Below, in pieces: positions 9,365 to 17,196 of a stretch of 64,000 bases of DNA. The DNA is taken from NCBI RefSeq assembly GCF_001467585.1, contig NZ_LNXY01000020.1:1-64000 (forward strand), written 5' to 3'. The notes under the pieces were generated by a model, which saw only the letters and a program-made list of their open reading frames with translations, did no database searches and had not been told where the DNA came from. A program made the position numbers and the translations under genes. The DNA comes from Legionella drozanskii LLAP-1 (lineage in GTDB: Bacteria > Pseudomonadota > Gammaproteobacteria > Legionellales > Legionellaceae). Within the stretch, counting starts at the first letter, position 1, and every line of letters starts with the position of its first letter.

Positions 9365-10125
9365 ACTTAGCCTTTTCCATAAAGATGATAGACAACGTAT
9401 TTCAATTGACGATGATAGATTGCCGATTCATTTTAATTTAAACTTAAGTGTTTTTTTGCTAATCCCTGCAAGTTACTGAAGCGAAGAAAAAAGCAGATAC
9501 TATTTTTCAAAGCCACCGCACAACTTTTCCGTTTAAAACTCACATTCTTCGAAACTGTTATTCAATTTGTCTTAGTACTAAAAAACAATTAATTTTATAC
9601 TCCAAAGCCTTATATCTGCTTAAAACTTTTCAAATGAATTTCGGAAGAAAGAAAGTTTGGTTAAGATGGTTTTTTAGGAGCAAACATCGAGAAGTGCATG
9701 TGTCCAGAGCTTTCAAAAAAGCAATCTTAAAATCAAAAACAGCGCCTCATTTAAAAGAGTTTGAAGTAATTATACTATCACTGTCGTCCAATCAAACCCT
9801 ATAGTTTGTATCAATAGGTTTGGTAGACGATAAGCAATTTTCTTTTGCGCGAATTATGGTATGCGATATTTGCAGAGCGCTATGAAATTTCCCTCCTTCT
9901 TACTTTAGATGAATGCGGATTGTATCTATATTATGAAAAATAAAAATAATTAAGGCTTTTATATCTGAAGAGATTTCAGATAAGCGCTTTAAACCACAGT
10001 CTCATCTCAAATAACATTCTCTAATTAAATGAATAATAACGCATTTTAAAAAAAAGCATACTGACAAAATCTGTCATAGTGAAAGATTAATATATCGTCC
10101 TCAGTATTTAAAAGGAGTCATCGAT
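9365..10125. other. 761-base intergenic region, no recognised gene
   Basis: AT-rich spacer between the NRPS gene (leftward) and the GyrI-like gene (rightward). Visible items are: a TTAA-N7-TTAA element at 9432-9448 (read leftward CTTAAGTTTAAATTAAA), about 70 bases before the NRPS start, which resembles a PmrA box but is AT-rich enough to arise by chance; a 56-codon basic open frame at 9634-9804; and a perfect hairpin TATCTGAA-N5-TTCAGATA at 9962-9982. No protein family could be recognised in any frame. Confidence 0.5.
9634..9804 (+). CDS. Possible small basic protein (56 aa), doubtful
   Basis: An ATG-started frame of 56 residues, very rich in Lys and Arg in its first half (MNFGRKKVWLRWFFRSKHRE) with a hydrophobic end. 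There is no convincing ribosome site before the ATG and no family match that I recognise. It may be a short real gene, a remnant of a decayed gene, or chance; it is listed because it is the only substantial open frame in this spacer. Confidence 0.18.
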   Translation: MNFGRKKVWLRWFFRSKHREVHVSRAFKKAILKSKTAPHLKEFEVIILSLSSNQTL

Positions 10126-10593
10126 ATGTCGTTTAGTGAGCCTAAATTAGCAACTCTTAAAAGCTTTATTGTTTCTGGTTTAAGTGTGCGGACTAAAAAC
10201 AGTGAGGAGTTTAATCAGAGTACGGCAAAGTTGCCTAAGCTTTGGGAGGATTTTGGAGGGGTTGTGCATAACCTATCTGGTTCGAAGGAATTCTCAGAGG
10301 TATTTGGGGTGTATTCCGATTATGATTTTGATGCGACAGGGTATTATAAAGTCACCGTTGGGATTCCTGTGAAGTCTTGGCAAATATCACCTGAGTTTTC
10401 GACTGTCATCATTCAAGCGGGTAACTATTTAGTTTTTAGTGGGAAGGGGGAAATGCCTAAAACTGTTATCGAAATTTGGTTGAGGATTTGGTCTTTTTTT
10501 GAATCGCGTGTTGAGTATACACGTAATTTTATTTCTGATTTTGAGCGATATCGCGGGGATGAAATTGATATTCATATCGGTATAACAAGTTAA
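10126..10593 (+). CDS. GyrI-like / AraC effector-binding domain protein
   Basis: The 155 residues fit the stand-alone GyrI-like ligand-binding fold (SOUL/BmrR-C family): an N-terminal strand (FIVSGLSVRT), a helix with PKLWEDF, the central FGVYSDYDFDATGYYKVTVG segment, and a C-terminal half with the usual aromatic residues and acidic end. Members bind cationic or hydrophobic small molecules, and some protect gyrase or act as drug sensors. No DNA-binding domain is attached. A strong ribosome site (AAAAGGAG, about eight bases before the ATG) marks the start. It stands alone between two long spacers. The ligand is unknown. Confidence 0.75.
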   Translation: MSFSEPKLATLKSFIVSGLSVRTKNSEEFNQSTAKLPKLWEDFGGVVHNLSGSKEFSEVFGVYSDYDFDATGYYKVTVGIPVKSWQISPEFSTVIIQAGNYLVFSGKGEMPKTVIEIWLRIWSFFESRVEYTRNFISDFERYRGDEIDIHIGITS

Positions 10594-10938
10594 AATTTTC
10601 AGTTGAATTCACATTTTGGGCGTGAAATTATTTAGTCCGAAAGGTATCGATGGTCGGAAGATCCTTTTGTTTGGATTAACTTTCATGCCTGGGAAGTCTC
10701 CCATTTATTTAAAATGCAAGCCCTTGATTAGCTCTAATTAAGAATGGTTGTCCGAAAGGAGCTAAAAAGCATTTTCTGTTTTTTCAATATATCTTTTTTA
10801 TTCATCAGCCTATCTCTTTTAACAAGCAAGGTCATTAATTTTCCATTCACTTTATAATCAACTGCAATTTTATTTAAACACAGTTAATAATATCTTAACA
10901 AATTGAGACTATATTGTACTTATAAAGTATAGATAGAG
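10594..10938. other. 345-base intergenic region with effector-type promoter
   Basis: No gene is recognised here. One forward frame around 10617-10730 has a coding-like look (rich in Trp, His and Phe) but contains a stop and matches nothing I know. The right end carries a PmrA-box-like element and a -10 sequence, described separately. Confidence 0.5.
10883..10915 (+). promoter_or_regulatory. PmrA-box-like tandem element and -10 region
   Basis: GTTAATAATATCTTAAC at 10883-10899 has two TTAA cores 11 bases apart. This is the arrangement of the tandem cTTAATatT element that PmrA recognises before Legionella Dot/Icm effector genes. A TATATT -10 sequence at 10910-10915 lies 10 bases downstream, placing the second repeat over the -35 position, as expected for an activator site. 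AT-rich DNA can give such matches by chance. Confidence 0.4.
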
Positions 10939-10947
10939 GTGAATGCA

Positions 10948-12207
10948 ATGAAGTTGATACAGGTGTATGTAAGAAATGATTGGCTCCAGCAAAATACCAA
11001 TCGTCAGAAATTTAGAGAAGTGGAACCAAAAGATGTGTTGTCAATTTCTGCGAAAGTATTGAAAGCCGCTCCACTGCTAACTATTGCGACTGCTGGCATG
11101 AGCAAAGGTATGTTGACTCAGAGTATGAGTTTGCTCAATTTTAGTATGCACATTTTAAAACAAGCCCATACAGGTATAGGAAATGTAGGAAAAAATAAAG
11201 GTTGTTCTTTTTATGAAGACATTGATTTACTTAAGCAGAAAAAACTTGCAGGAACACTCGATGGGCACCCTGAATTACCCTATGCTAAATTGTGGTTAGC
11301 AACGGACGAGGATTCGTCTGTAATTGAAACAGGGGTCTTGTTCTATAGCAAAACAGAAGCAGCTAAGTTTGCAGAAATGTATTCTAGTTTAGATAAATAT
11401 ACTCAATCCGGTTTTTATAAATATAAAGGTATTTCTGTTCAAATCAAAGAAGATGACCTTCCGACCTTTGAAAAGGAAATGCTTGATTATCTCAAAGTTC
11501 GTGAAAATCGATTGTGGTCTCAGCTTATTCAGACCCAAGCAGTGAGTGGTGAGCATTTTATAGCGAATTATACGGATGAATATGTGGCTACTACAGAGCT
11601 TAGCGAAACATCGGTAATACAAATCGATTTTCCTGAAACGGTGAGTCAAAAAGAGTTAGAAAAGTATTTCCCAGAAACTTTGAAATCTCTGGTAAAAGAA
11701 GAAGAGAAGAAACTATCATCCGCAAACATAGCTGAATTTGAAAGTACCAATGTCTATGAAGCGCTTGTTCAAAACGTTGAAGAGTTGAGTGATTCAGAGC
11801 TCGAAGATAGCGAAATCGAGGTAGATGAATTTAGTGGCTACGGAGCAGAGCTTGAAGAGGTTGAATCAGCGTCTGAAGAATATGAAAAAGAAACGGAGAA
11901 GGGAAAAGAAAAGCCAAAGTCTTATTTAAATAAAAACAAGGAAGAGGTTGTCTCTCCAACAACGACCTCTGCTCAGTCAGCTAGTTCAGGACTAAGTTCT
12001 CAAGCCGAAGGCCAATTAATTAAAGAAAGCTCCTTTCAGTCTTCATCGGTTGATTCCGATATAAATCCTCAAGCCAGCGGGAAACTCTCTAAGAAAAGCC
12101 CTTTGGTTCAATCTATGAGTGAAGGAATTTTCAAAACGAAAGAAAAAGAGGCTAAAACCGATGAATTGACTCCAGATTCTGAGTCTGATGCAACCTTAAA
12201 ACATTAA
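10948..12207 (+). CDS. Orphan protein with acidic Ser/Glu-rich tail; effector candidate
   Basis: I recognise no family. The 419-residue protein has a globular first half (about 1-215) with a short hydrophobic stretch near KAAPLLTIATAGMSKGML, and a low-complexity second half (about 235-419) dominated by Glu, Ser, Asp and Lys. The last 20 residues are hydrophilic with Glu, Ser and Asp (KTDELTPDSESDATLKH), which fits the loose Glu-block signal of Dot/Icm substrates. There is no signal peptide. I chose the ATG at 10948 because GAGGTG lies seven bases before it; an in-frame GTG at 10939 overlaps that site. The PmrA-box-like promoter supports an effector role, but this is inference. Confidence 0.6.
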   Translation: MKLIQVYVRNDWLQQNTNRQKFREVEPKDVLSISAKVLKAAPLLTIATAGMSKGMLTQSMSLLNFSMHILKQAHTGIGNVGKNKGCSFYEDIDLLKQKKLAGTLDGHPELPYAKLWLATDEDSSVIETGVLFYSKTEAAKFAEMYSSLDKYTQSGFYKYKGISVQIKEDDLPTFEKEMLDYLKVRENRLWSQLIQTQAVSGEHFIANYTDEYVATTELSETSVIQIDFPETVSQKELEKYFPETLKSLVKEEEKKLSSANIAEFESTNVYEALVQNVEELSDSELEDSEIEVDEFSGYGAELEEVESASEEYEKETEKGKEKPKSYLNKNKEEVVSPTTTSAQSASSGLSSQAEGQLIKESSFQSSSVDSDINPQASGKLSKKSPLVQSMSEGIFKTKEKEAKTDELTPDSESDATLKH

Positions 12208-12235
12208 TAACTTTAGGCATTAAAATTTGATTGAT

Positions 12236-12261
12236 TGGTCAATATGAGTTAATATTGGCCA
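12236..12261 (+). terminator. Probable rho-independent terminator
   Basis: TGGTCAATAT (12236-12245) and ATATTGGCCA (12252-12261) pair over ten positions, with one G-U pair and a six-base loop, followed shortly by a T-rich stretch. It lies between the acidic-tail protein and the ankyrin gene and probably separates their transcripts. Confidence 0.5.
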
Positions 12262-12286
12262 TCTGGATTTTTAATGTGCAAAGGTT

Positions 12287-13030
12287 ATGCGTAATAAAAA
12301 TGAACAAAGATCTCCAAATGATAGAGCTGTTCGAGATCCTAGAAACACTCGACCCAATACAAAAATGGATAAATTACCGCCAGCGATCAATGGTGCAATA
12401 AAAAACCAACTTGAATTCATGCGGCAATATTTGAGTGAAAAAGGTTCGGATGTATTATTACAAGAAAGAGAAGTCATAACAAATGGGACTGCTCTTCATC
12501 TGGCTGCTTTTTGTGGTCATCTCAATATGTTAAGGTTTCTAGTCGATTTTGCAGGTAAACAAAATTTACTTGAGGTTAACAAAGAGGGTTGTTCAGTTTT
12601 AGATACCACACTTGATAGTCCAAGACGATCAGCTGGGGTTTTTATCTATCTTTTATTTGAAGTGAAGGTTCCTTTTAATGATAAGAAGACCTTAGATTTG
12701 CTGAAGAAAAAGAAAGACCTTTTTATTGAAGAAATTAAAAAAGATTTTCCAGAGACGAACCAATTTCCAAGCAAATCAGCTTTTTATCTAGCACAATTAG
12801 AAGACTTATTACGCCATGCGGATGAACCTGAATGGACCAAAAAGAGAGAGGCTAACTTTAATTTGCCTAAAGTCCTGAGTTTGTTTCAGTACGCTACTCG
12901 CTCAAGTTTCTTTCTTAAAGATCTCAAGGAAAAAATGGAAATTTTACCTATGGATATTCAAGAGAAAATGACCGACCAGATGTGGCTTGATGGTCAGGAT
13001 GAACTACTTGAGACATTTAAATTAAAGTAA
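12287..13030 (+). CDS. Ankyrin-repeat protein; effector candidate
   Basis: The 247-residue protein has at least one clear ankyrin unit at about residues 66-90 (NGTALHLAAFCGHLNMLRFL, preceded by an acidic helix) and a second, weaker unit starting at VNKEGCSVLDTTL. The N terminus is basic and Asn/Pro-rich (to about residue 25); the C-terminal 120 residues are charged and helical with no family I recognise. Ankyrin repeats mediate protein-protein contacts and are frequent in Legionella effectors that act inside host cells. There is no signal peptide or membrane segment. AAAGG lies just before the ATG. The function and export are not shown by the sequence. Confidence 0.65.
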   Translation: MRNKNEQRSPNDRAVRDPRNTRPNTKMDKLPPAINGAIKNQLEFMRQYLSEKGSDVLLQEREVITNGTALHLAAFCGHLNMLRFLVDFAGKQNLLEVNKEGCSVLDTTLDSPRRSAGVFIYLLFEVKVPFNDKKTLDLLKKKKDLFIEEIKKDFPETNQFPSKSAFYLAQLEDLLRHADEPEWTKKREANFNLPKVLSLFQYATRSSFFLKDLKEKMEILPMDIQEKMTDQMWLDGQDELLETFKLK

Positions 13031-13054
13031 ATCGAAAGTCTTGAATCAATAGAA

Positions 13055-13701
13055 CTAGATTTCATTAAAATTTCGTCGCTTCATGTACTCTATTAAGTTT
13101 TTCGGACGATAAGTCTTATCATTTAAATATCGCTCTAGTACTGAGGAATGAAGTGATTGACAGCTTTCTTTTCTTGAGTCTGCGATTTTTTGATCGATCG
13201 GTCTTAAATACGGGGGGTATAATATCCTCTACCGCATAAGTTCCGCGAAAAAGAGTGATTCAATCTGTCGCGGCTGTGATGCAGGTGAGCGTGAATTGTA
13301 GAGTTTGAAAGCCTGATCGATTTTATCAATTTCATTGGGTCGAAGAATTCCGCAATTGCGAATCATTCTAGCCTAGGTTCTTACGGTGAAAGCGCCTCGA
13401 CTAACTCGACTAAAGCCAAAAAAGAATAACTCATCGCCAATTTCGTAATTGTGAACAAGATAGCGGTAGGCATTTAACAGGGTTTCAAACAAACCGTTTC
13501 CAGTAATGCCATCAATAAGTCGATTTAATCGGCTTCCAGAAGTATCAATCCCCATTTCATAAAACATCATCTGCTTGACGCCGGTGTTAGTTGTTAAAAC
13601 GGCGCCAGCAATCTTTGCGACATTGGTTTTTACCGGTACGCCATTGATATTATATCGGGAGAATCCCATGTACCATCACAGCAGATAACGATGCGTTTCA
13701 C
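13055..13701 (-). pseudogene. Decayed DUF2235 (Tle1-like) hydrolase gene
   Basis: Fragments of one DUF2235-family protein are spread over different minus-strand frames. The N-terminal motif KRIVICCDGTW starts at a GTG at 13701. A frameshift near 13648 leads to YNINGVPVKTN, then NGLFETLLNAYRYLVHNYEI and a nucleophile region that reads GFSRVSRGAFTVRT, where the family has GFSRGAFTVR. A stop follows at 13373, yet homology continues (MIRNCGILRPNEIDKIDQAF) and further stops occur before the C-terminal LERYLNDKTYRPKNLIEYMK at 13055-13140. An intact gene would be over 1 kb, so part of the middle is lost. Intact relatives are alpha/beta hydrolases, some of them type VI secretion phospholipase effectors. 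Confidence 0.8.
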
Positions 13702-13724
13702 GAACCTGATCCCTTTACCAATAA

Positions 13725-14447
13725 TTATCGAGTAGCGTATACAATAATTCCACCAATTTTCTGTTCTCTGAGATCGATTAGTAGCTGGTGATAACTATCA
13801 CGCATTGTCTTAAACAAAGACAGGTCAAACTGTGAGAGGATCGCTTCTTTTTTGGTCTCGAAATAGTGTAGCAATTGAACATACCAATGTTCGAATTGAG
13901 TACTAACGTCTAAACTCGTTTTATAATGCCAGCCTGCTACTGAGAGTTGTTCTTTTAATTCAGGTAAATAAATAGGATGAAATCTCGAAGCAGTTTTGGA
14001 CCAAGAAAACGGACTTTCAAGAGGTGAGGCATGGGGACGGGAATAATCAAAAATCATTAAATTGCATCCCTTGTCTGCCAAACCTGCAAATTGATGAAGC
14101 GCATTTTGTTGCGAGGAAAAGCAAAAGAAAGAGCTAAAACAATAAATGACATTGAAGGTTTGCGATATTTCCGCCTGTAAAATATCGCCCTGAACAAAAG
14201 AGACTTCTGGATAATGTTTTTTGGCATACTGTATGAGCTCATTATCCAAATCAATACCAGTAATTTCACCCCAATTTCGTTGTTGCAAATAATGTGCGGT
14301 CCCGCCTAAACCACAGCCGACATCAAGAAGACGCTGTGACTTGTTTTTGGGAATGGGTGCCATAGCGAGCTGAATCGCTTCAACCTCACCAGGATGAGCA
14401 AAGTCACCATGTCGGGCATAAGAGAGTAATTGCTTGGTTTGACTCAT
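13725..14447 (-). CDS. SAM-dependent class I methyltransferase
   Basis: The 240-residue protein has Rossmann-fold methyltransferase motifs: motif I LLDVGCGLGGTAHYL, an acidic residue ending strand 2 (ITGIDLDNEL), VSFVQGDIL, and a motif IV region NVIYCFSSFFCFSS. The upstream in-frame extension to 14498 is low-quality sequence, so I chose the ATG at 14447 (MSQTKQLLSYARHG). The HGDFAHPGE segment resembles methyltransferases that act on small amines or quinone-like molecules, but the substrate cannot be told. It is transcribed away from the outer-membrane protein gene and towards the decayed DUF2235 gene. Confidence 0.8.
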   Translation of the reverse strand: MSQTKQLLSYARHGDFAHPGEVEAIQLAMAPIPKNKSQRLLDVGCGLGGTAHYLQQRNWGEITGIDLDNELIQYAKKHYPEVSFVQGDILQAEISQTFNVIYCFSSFFCFSSQQNALHQFAGLADKGCNLMIFDYSRPHASPLESPFSWSKTASRFHPIYLPELKEQLSVAGWHYKTSLDVSTQFEHWYVQLLHYFETKKEAILSQFDLSLFKTMRDSYHQLLIDLREQKIGGIIVYATR

Positions 14448-14536
14448 ATTTTTCTCAAATTTGAAGTGAATAATTAAACTAGCATTTTTTGCGAACAAGT
14501 TTAATCTTTATTAACTAATTCCTTAATTTTGACCAA

Positions 14537-14565
14537 TAGACAATAAGATTAGGACAGAATACAAT
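14537..14565 (+). promoter_or_regulatory. Sigma-70-type promoter for outer-membrane protein
   Basis: TAGACA at 14537-14542 and TACAAT at 14560-14565 are separated by 17 bases. Each differs from consensus by one base. The pair lies 32 bases before the outer-membrane barrel gene. Confidence 0.5.
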
Positions 14566-14597
14566 CAATTGGTGCTAATTATATATTAAGGAATCAT

Positions 14598-15293
14598 ATG
14601 TTAAGGAAAACACATGTAATTGGACTAGTCTCTTTGTTAGCTGCAAACCCCTGTTTTTCTGGTTTTTATGTTGGCGGTGCTTTTGGTCCCGAAGCTGCAA
14701 GATTTAGTCAAAAAGCACATGTCCAGCGCTTGGGGACATTCGATGTAGTGGCCAAGCAACGTTTAGGAGGAGCAGGTTTTTTTGGTACTATTTTTGCGGG
14801 ATTTAGTTATATCTATAAGCAAATTTTTATAGCAGCTGAAGTCAATGGAACGCTGAGTTCAGTCGAATATAAATTAACCAATGATGAATATCTCAATCTG
14901 AACTTCCAGAAAAACAGATTCACTATCAGAAACAGTTATGGTGTGAGTGCATTGCCAGGCTTTCTTATTTCTCCCGATACTACACTCTATGGCCGTATTG
15001 GCTATGCCAATGGTAGGGTGGAAATCTTTGAAGGGGCAGACCCATCAATACAAAGTTCTAGATCCAGAAAAAGTGGCCTGCGCTGGGGGGCTGGAATTCG
15101 CCATGCTTTCACAGAGAAACTTTCTGTGATGGTTGACTTTAGTGCAATCACTTATCGAAGTGTCTACAGCTTTGTTTATGATCCCAATGGTCAGGTCACT
15201 AAATCTACAAAAATCACACCCCAAACAGGTCAGGTGGCTTTTGGTCTAATCTACCGATTCGATGCCCCACCGCCACCAGTTTATGTAAAATAA
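14598..15293 (+). CDS. Outer-membrane beta-barrel protein (OmpA/opacity-like)
   Basis: The 231 residues begin with a signal peptide (MLRKTHVIGLVSLLAANPCF, cleavage probably near residue 21). FYVGGAFG is the typical first strand of small opacity/OmpA-like barrels. Alternating strands follow, with GAGFFGTIFAGFSYIY and LRWGAGIRHAFTEKLSVMVD as hallmark segments, and the chain ends in a strand with GLIYRF. A short Pro-rich tail (APPPPVYVK) follows the last strand, which is unusual because most such proteins end in Phe at the membrane. It probably sits in the outer membrane as an eight-stranded barrel. Its role is unknown. A near-consensus promoter precedes it. Confidence 0.8.
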   Translation: MLRKTHVIGLVSLLAANPCFSGFYVGGAFGPEAARFSQKAHVQRLGTFDVVAKQRLGGAGFFGTIFAGFSYIYKQIFIAAEVNGTLSSVEYKLTNDEYLNLNFQKNRFTIRNSYGVSALPGFLISPDTTLYGRIGYANGRVEIFEGADPSIQSSRSRKSGLRWGAGIRHAFTEKLSVMVDFSAITYRSVYSFVYDPNGQVTKSTKITPQTGQVAFGLIYRFDAPPPPVYVK

Positions 15294-15300
15294 TCGTGTA

Positions 15301-15324
15301 GGTTGGGCCAAGGCCTGCCCAACC
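15301..15324. terminator. Palindromic hairpin, TAGGTTGGGC repeat family (copy 1)
   Basis: GGTTGGGC (15301-15308) and GCCCAACC (15317-15324) form a perfect eight-pair stem with an eight-base loop. It lies between convergent genes and probably ends both transcripts. Related palindromes occur at 37573-37593 and 41919-41938. Confidence 0.6.
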
Positions 15325-15369
15325 GCTTTCACGGCGCAAACTAGAGAGAAAATCCGCGTAATAAAACGC

Positions 15370-16350
15370 TCATTTACCGTATATTTTATTATCAAGCCAG
15401 TTAAATAATAATTTCTGTGTCGACTCCGGTGCTTCATCAATACTTTGTAGGCATATAAATGGAATATTATTTTTCTTGTCTGCCCGCGCTAATCGTGACT
15501 TAATTTTAGCCAGGGAATGAAAGCCACCGTTTACTGTTATTACTTTTAGTGAAGAGTCGAAAATGACATTTCCCCTTTGAATTTCTTGATGTTGAATCAA
15601 GGAAATGGGCCAAAATTGTTTAAGATCACGCAGAGGGTGGCTTAAATTTTCGGATAGTAATTGGGGATTTTCTTGAAAACAACGTTCAAAAATTGTTTTC
15701 TTAACCGGATAGGGTGCATGGGGGAGATGAAAAAAACGCTTATGAAAACCTGCTAGCCTCGCACTTTTTTCTTGTACTGCTCGATGCGGGTTATTTATTG
15801 CCCAGTTTTGCCTGGTTTTCAGGAAATAATTTTTTACCTTATTATGCCATTTTTGTTCAAACTGAACGCTCCATTCGCCACGCAAGACTAGTTTATTATC
15901 ACGAAAGAAATCTTCTGGGAACACAGGACGAATCAGCGAAAAATCATCATTAAAATAAATAAATTGCTCAGAGAGCCCCGGGATGCGCCATAAAACGGTT
16001 TCGATGGTTAAGCTATTAAAAGTGGGTAAATAGTTTTCAAACCCGTAGAAGATATCACGATGATCAATAAGTTTTACCTTAGCTGCATGAGCAGTTCCTT
16101 CCAATTGCTTGATAATAGGAGGAATTTGATTATCAGTGACAATATAAATGGTTCTAAGCCAAGGTGCAAAGCGCAGCAGAGAACTCACACAGTAACTCAG
16201 TTCCCCACGCTCATTAAATCGAGTAGGTGCAGCACCTGCTGAACGTTTGATGCCGTGCTGTAGGCAGTAATTCGTTAATTTTTCAGCGTGCGCTTTATCA
16301 CTACCATCGACCCAGGTAATGACCGCATCCACTGCTTCATTAGAAACCAT
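15370..16350 (-). CDS. Stealth-family sugar-phosphate transferase
   Basis: The 326-residue protein has the Stealth conserved regions in order: CR1 near residues 7-17 (VDAVITWVDGSD), CR2 (ELSYCVSSLLRFAPWLRTIY followed by IVTDNQIPP), and CR3 (ETVLWRIPGLSEQFIYFNDD followed by FSLIRPVFPEDFF). Stealth enzymes are hexose-1-phosphate transferases related to GlcNAc-phosphotransferase and capsule polymerases; they add phosphosugars to surface glycans and are linked to immune evasion. No membrane segment is seen. No capsule genes are adjacent, so the acceptor is unknown. A hairpin between this gene and the outer-membrane gene separates the convergent transcripts. Confidence 0.88.
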   Translation of the reverse strand: MVSNEAVDAVITWVDGSDKAHAEKLTNYCLQHGIKRSAGAAPTRFNERGELSYCVSSLLRFAPWLRTIYIVTDNQIPPIIKQLEGTAHAAKVKLIDHRDIFYGFENYLPTFNSLTIETVLWRIPGLSEQFIYFNDDFSLIRPVFPEDFFRDNKLVLRGEWSVQFEQKWHNKVKNYFLKTRQNWAINNPHRAVQEKSARLAGFHKRFFHLPHAPYPVKKTIFERCFQENPQLLSENLSHPLRDLKQFWPISLIQHQEIQRGNVIFDSSLKVITVNGGFHSLAKIKSRLARADKKNNIPFICLQSIDEAPESTQKLLFNWLDNKIYGK

Positions 16351-16488
16351 TAGAAGCTCAAACCATTATTTAAAACCGCAGAGTATAACGCTCCTTGCTA
16401 TTCATTATCAAAGTTTCAGGTATTTTTTCTTTATTTGCTGGATCATCGCTGTGGATCCCGCCTCGCGGAGGTTCAGCCAAGTAGAGCC

Positions 16489-17196
16489 TTAAGCAAAGTT
16501 TTTAATCAAGGTTTTTAGCGTTAGAGTTAATATCTGGCAGAGTTTTGATAAAGATTCAGCATTACTCATTAAAGTTTGGTTTGATTCGATTTCAATCCCG
16601 GCGTATTCATCATCCATAAAACGTTTACGTAGAGCTGAGGTAAATCCGTCGCTGACGCCTCGGTAAGGGTAATTCAGACGTACCCGTAAATTTGAGTTAT
16701 GATCTTTAAATTGTCTTTGCCAAAGTGTAGCAAGTTTTTTTTCATTATTTCGTTTGGGATCATACAGGAAACCCACATCCGTATTGCGAGTGAGATTGTT
16801 TAAGGTAGGTGTGAAACTATGCATGGATAAATGCAACACTAATTTTCCTTGCTGGATGTGTTTTTTTATATTTTCTTCAACTTGCTGACGGTAGGGCAAA
16901 TAATATTGATGGATCAGGAAGGTCTTTTCTTCTTTCGATAAAACAGTCGTGATTTCAGAAAAGCAATGGCGGTGATGTAGACTCCGATTACAGTCGATCA
17001 GCAAACGAGTTGCTTGAGCAAGCACCAGATCGCAACTAAATTGTTGGCTAAAAAAATAGGCAAGATCTTGGGCCCCTAAATCGAGGCCGCGGTGAGTTTT
17101 TAATAATTCCAAATGTGAGGCAAAGAGATCCTGGTAAGCATTCGGAACGGTATTGACTGCATGTTCACAGCTTACAATAAGAGCGATTTCTTTCAT
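16489..17196 (-). CDS. N-formylglutamate amidohydrolase-family protein
   Basis: The 235 residues match the HutG2-type amidohydrolase family: IVSCEHAVNTVP at the start (metal-binding region), THRGLDLGAQDLA, and ATRLLIDCNRS. Known members remove formyl or cleave amide groups from N-acyl amino acids using zinc. The ATG overlaps the stop of the GCS2-type ligase gene (ATGA), so both are translated together. No histidine-degradation genes are near, so the enzyme more probably trims, edits or deformylates the peptide made by the ligases of this operon. That role is inference; the family assignment is firm. Confidence 0.85.
   Translation of the reverse strand: MKEIALIVSCEHAVNTVPNAYQDLFASHLELLKTHRGLDLGAQDLAYFFSQQFSCDLVLAQATRLLIDCNRSLHHRHCFSEITTVLSKEEKTFLIHQYYLPYRQQVEENIKKHIQQGKLVLHLSMHSFTPTLNNLTRNTDVGFLYDPKRNNEKKLATLWQRQFKDHNSNLRVRLNYPYRGVSDGFTSALRKRFMDDEYAGIEIESNQTLMSNAESLSKLCQILTLTLKTLIKNFA

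Noticed and set aside
10617-10730. Coding-like forward frame before the effector candidate
   Set aside because: Interrupted by a stop and without any recognisable match, so I did not call a pseudogene.
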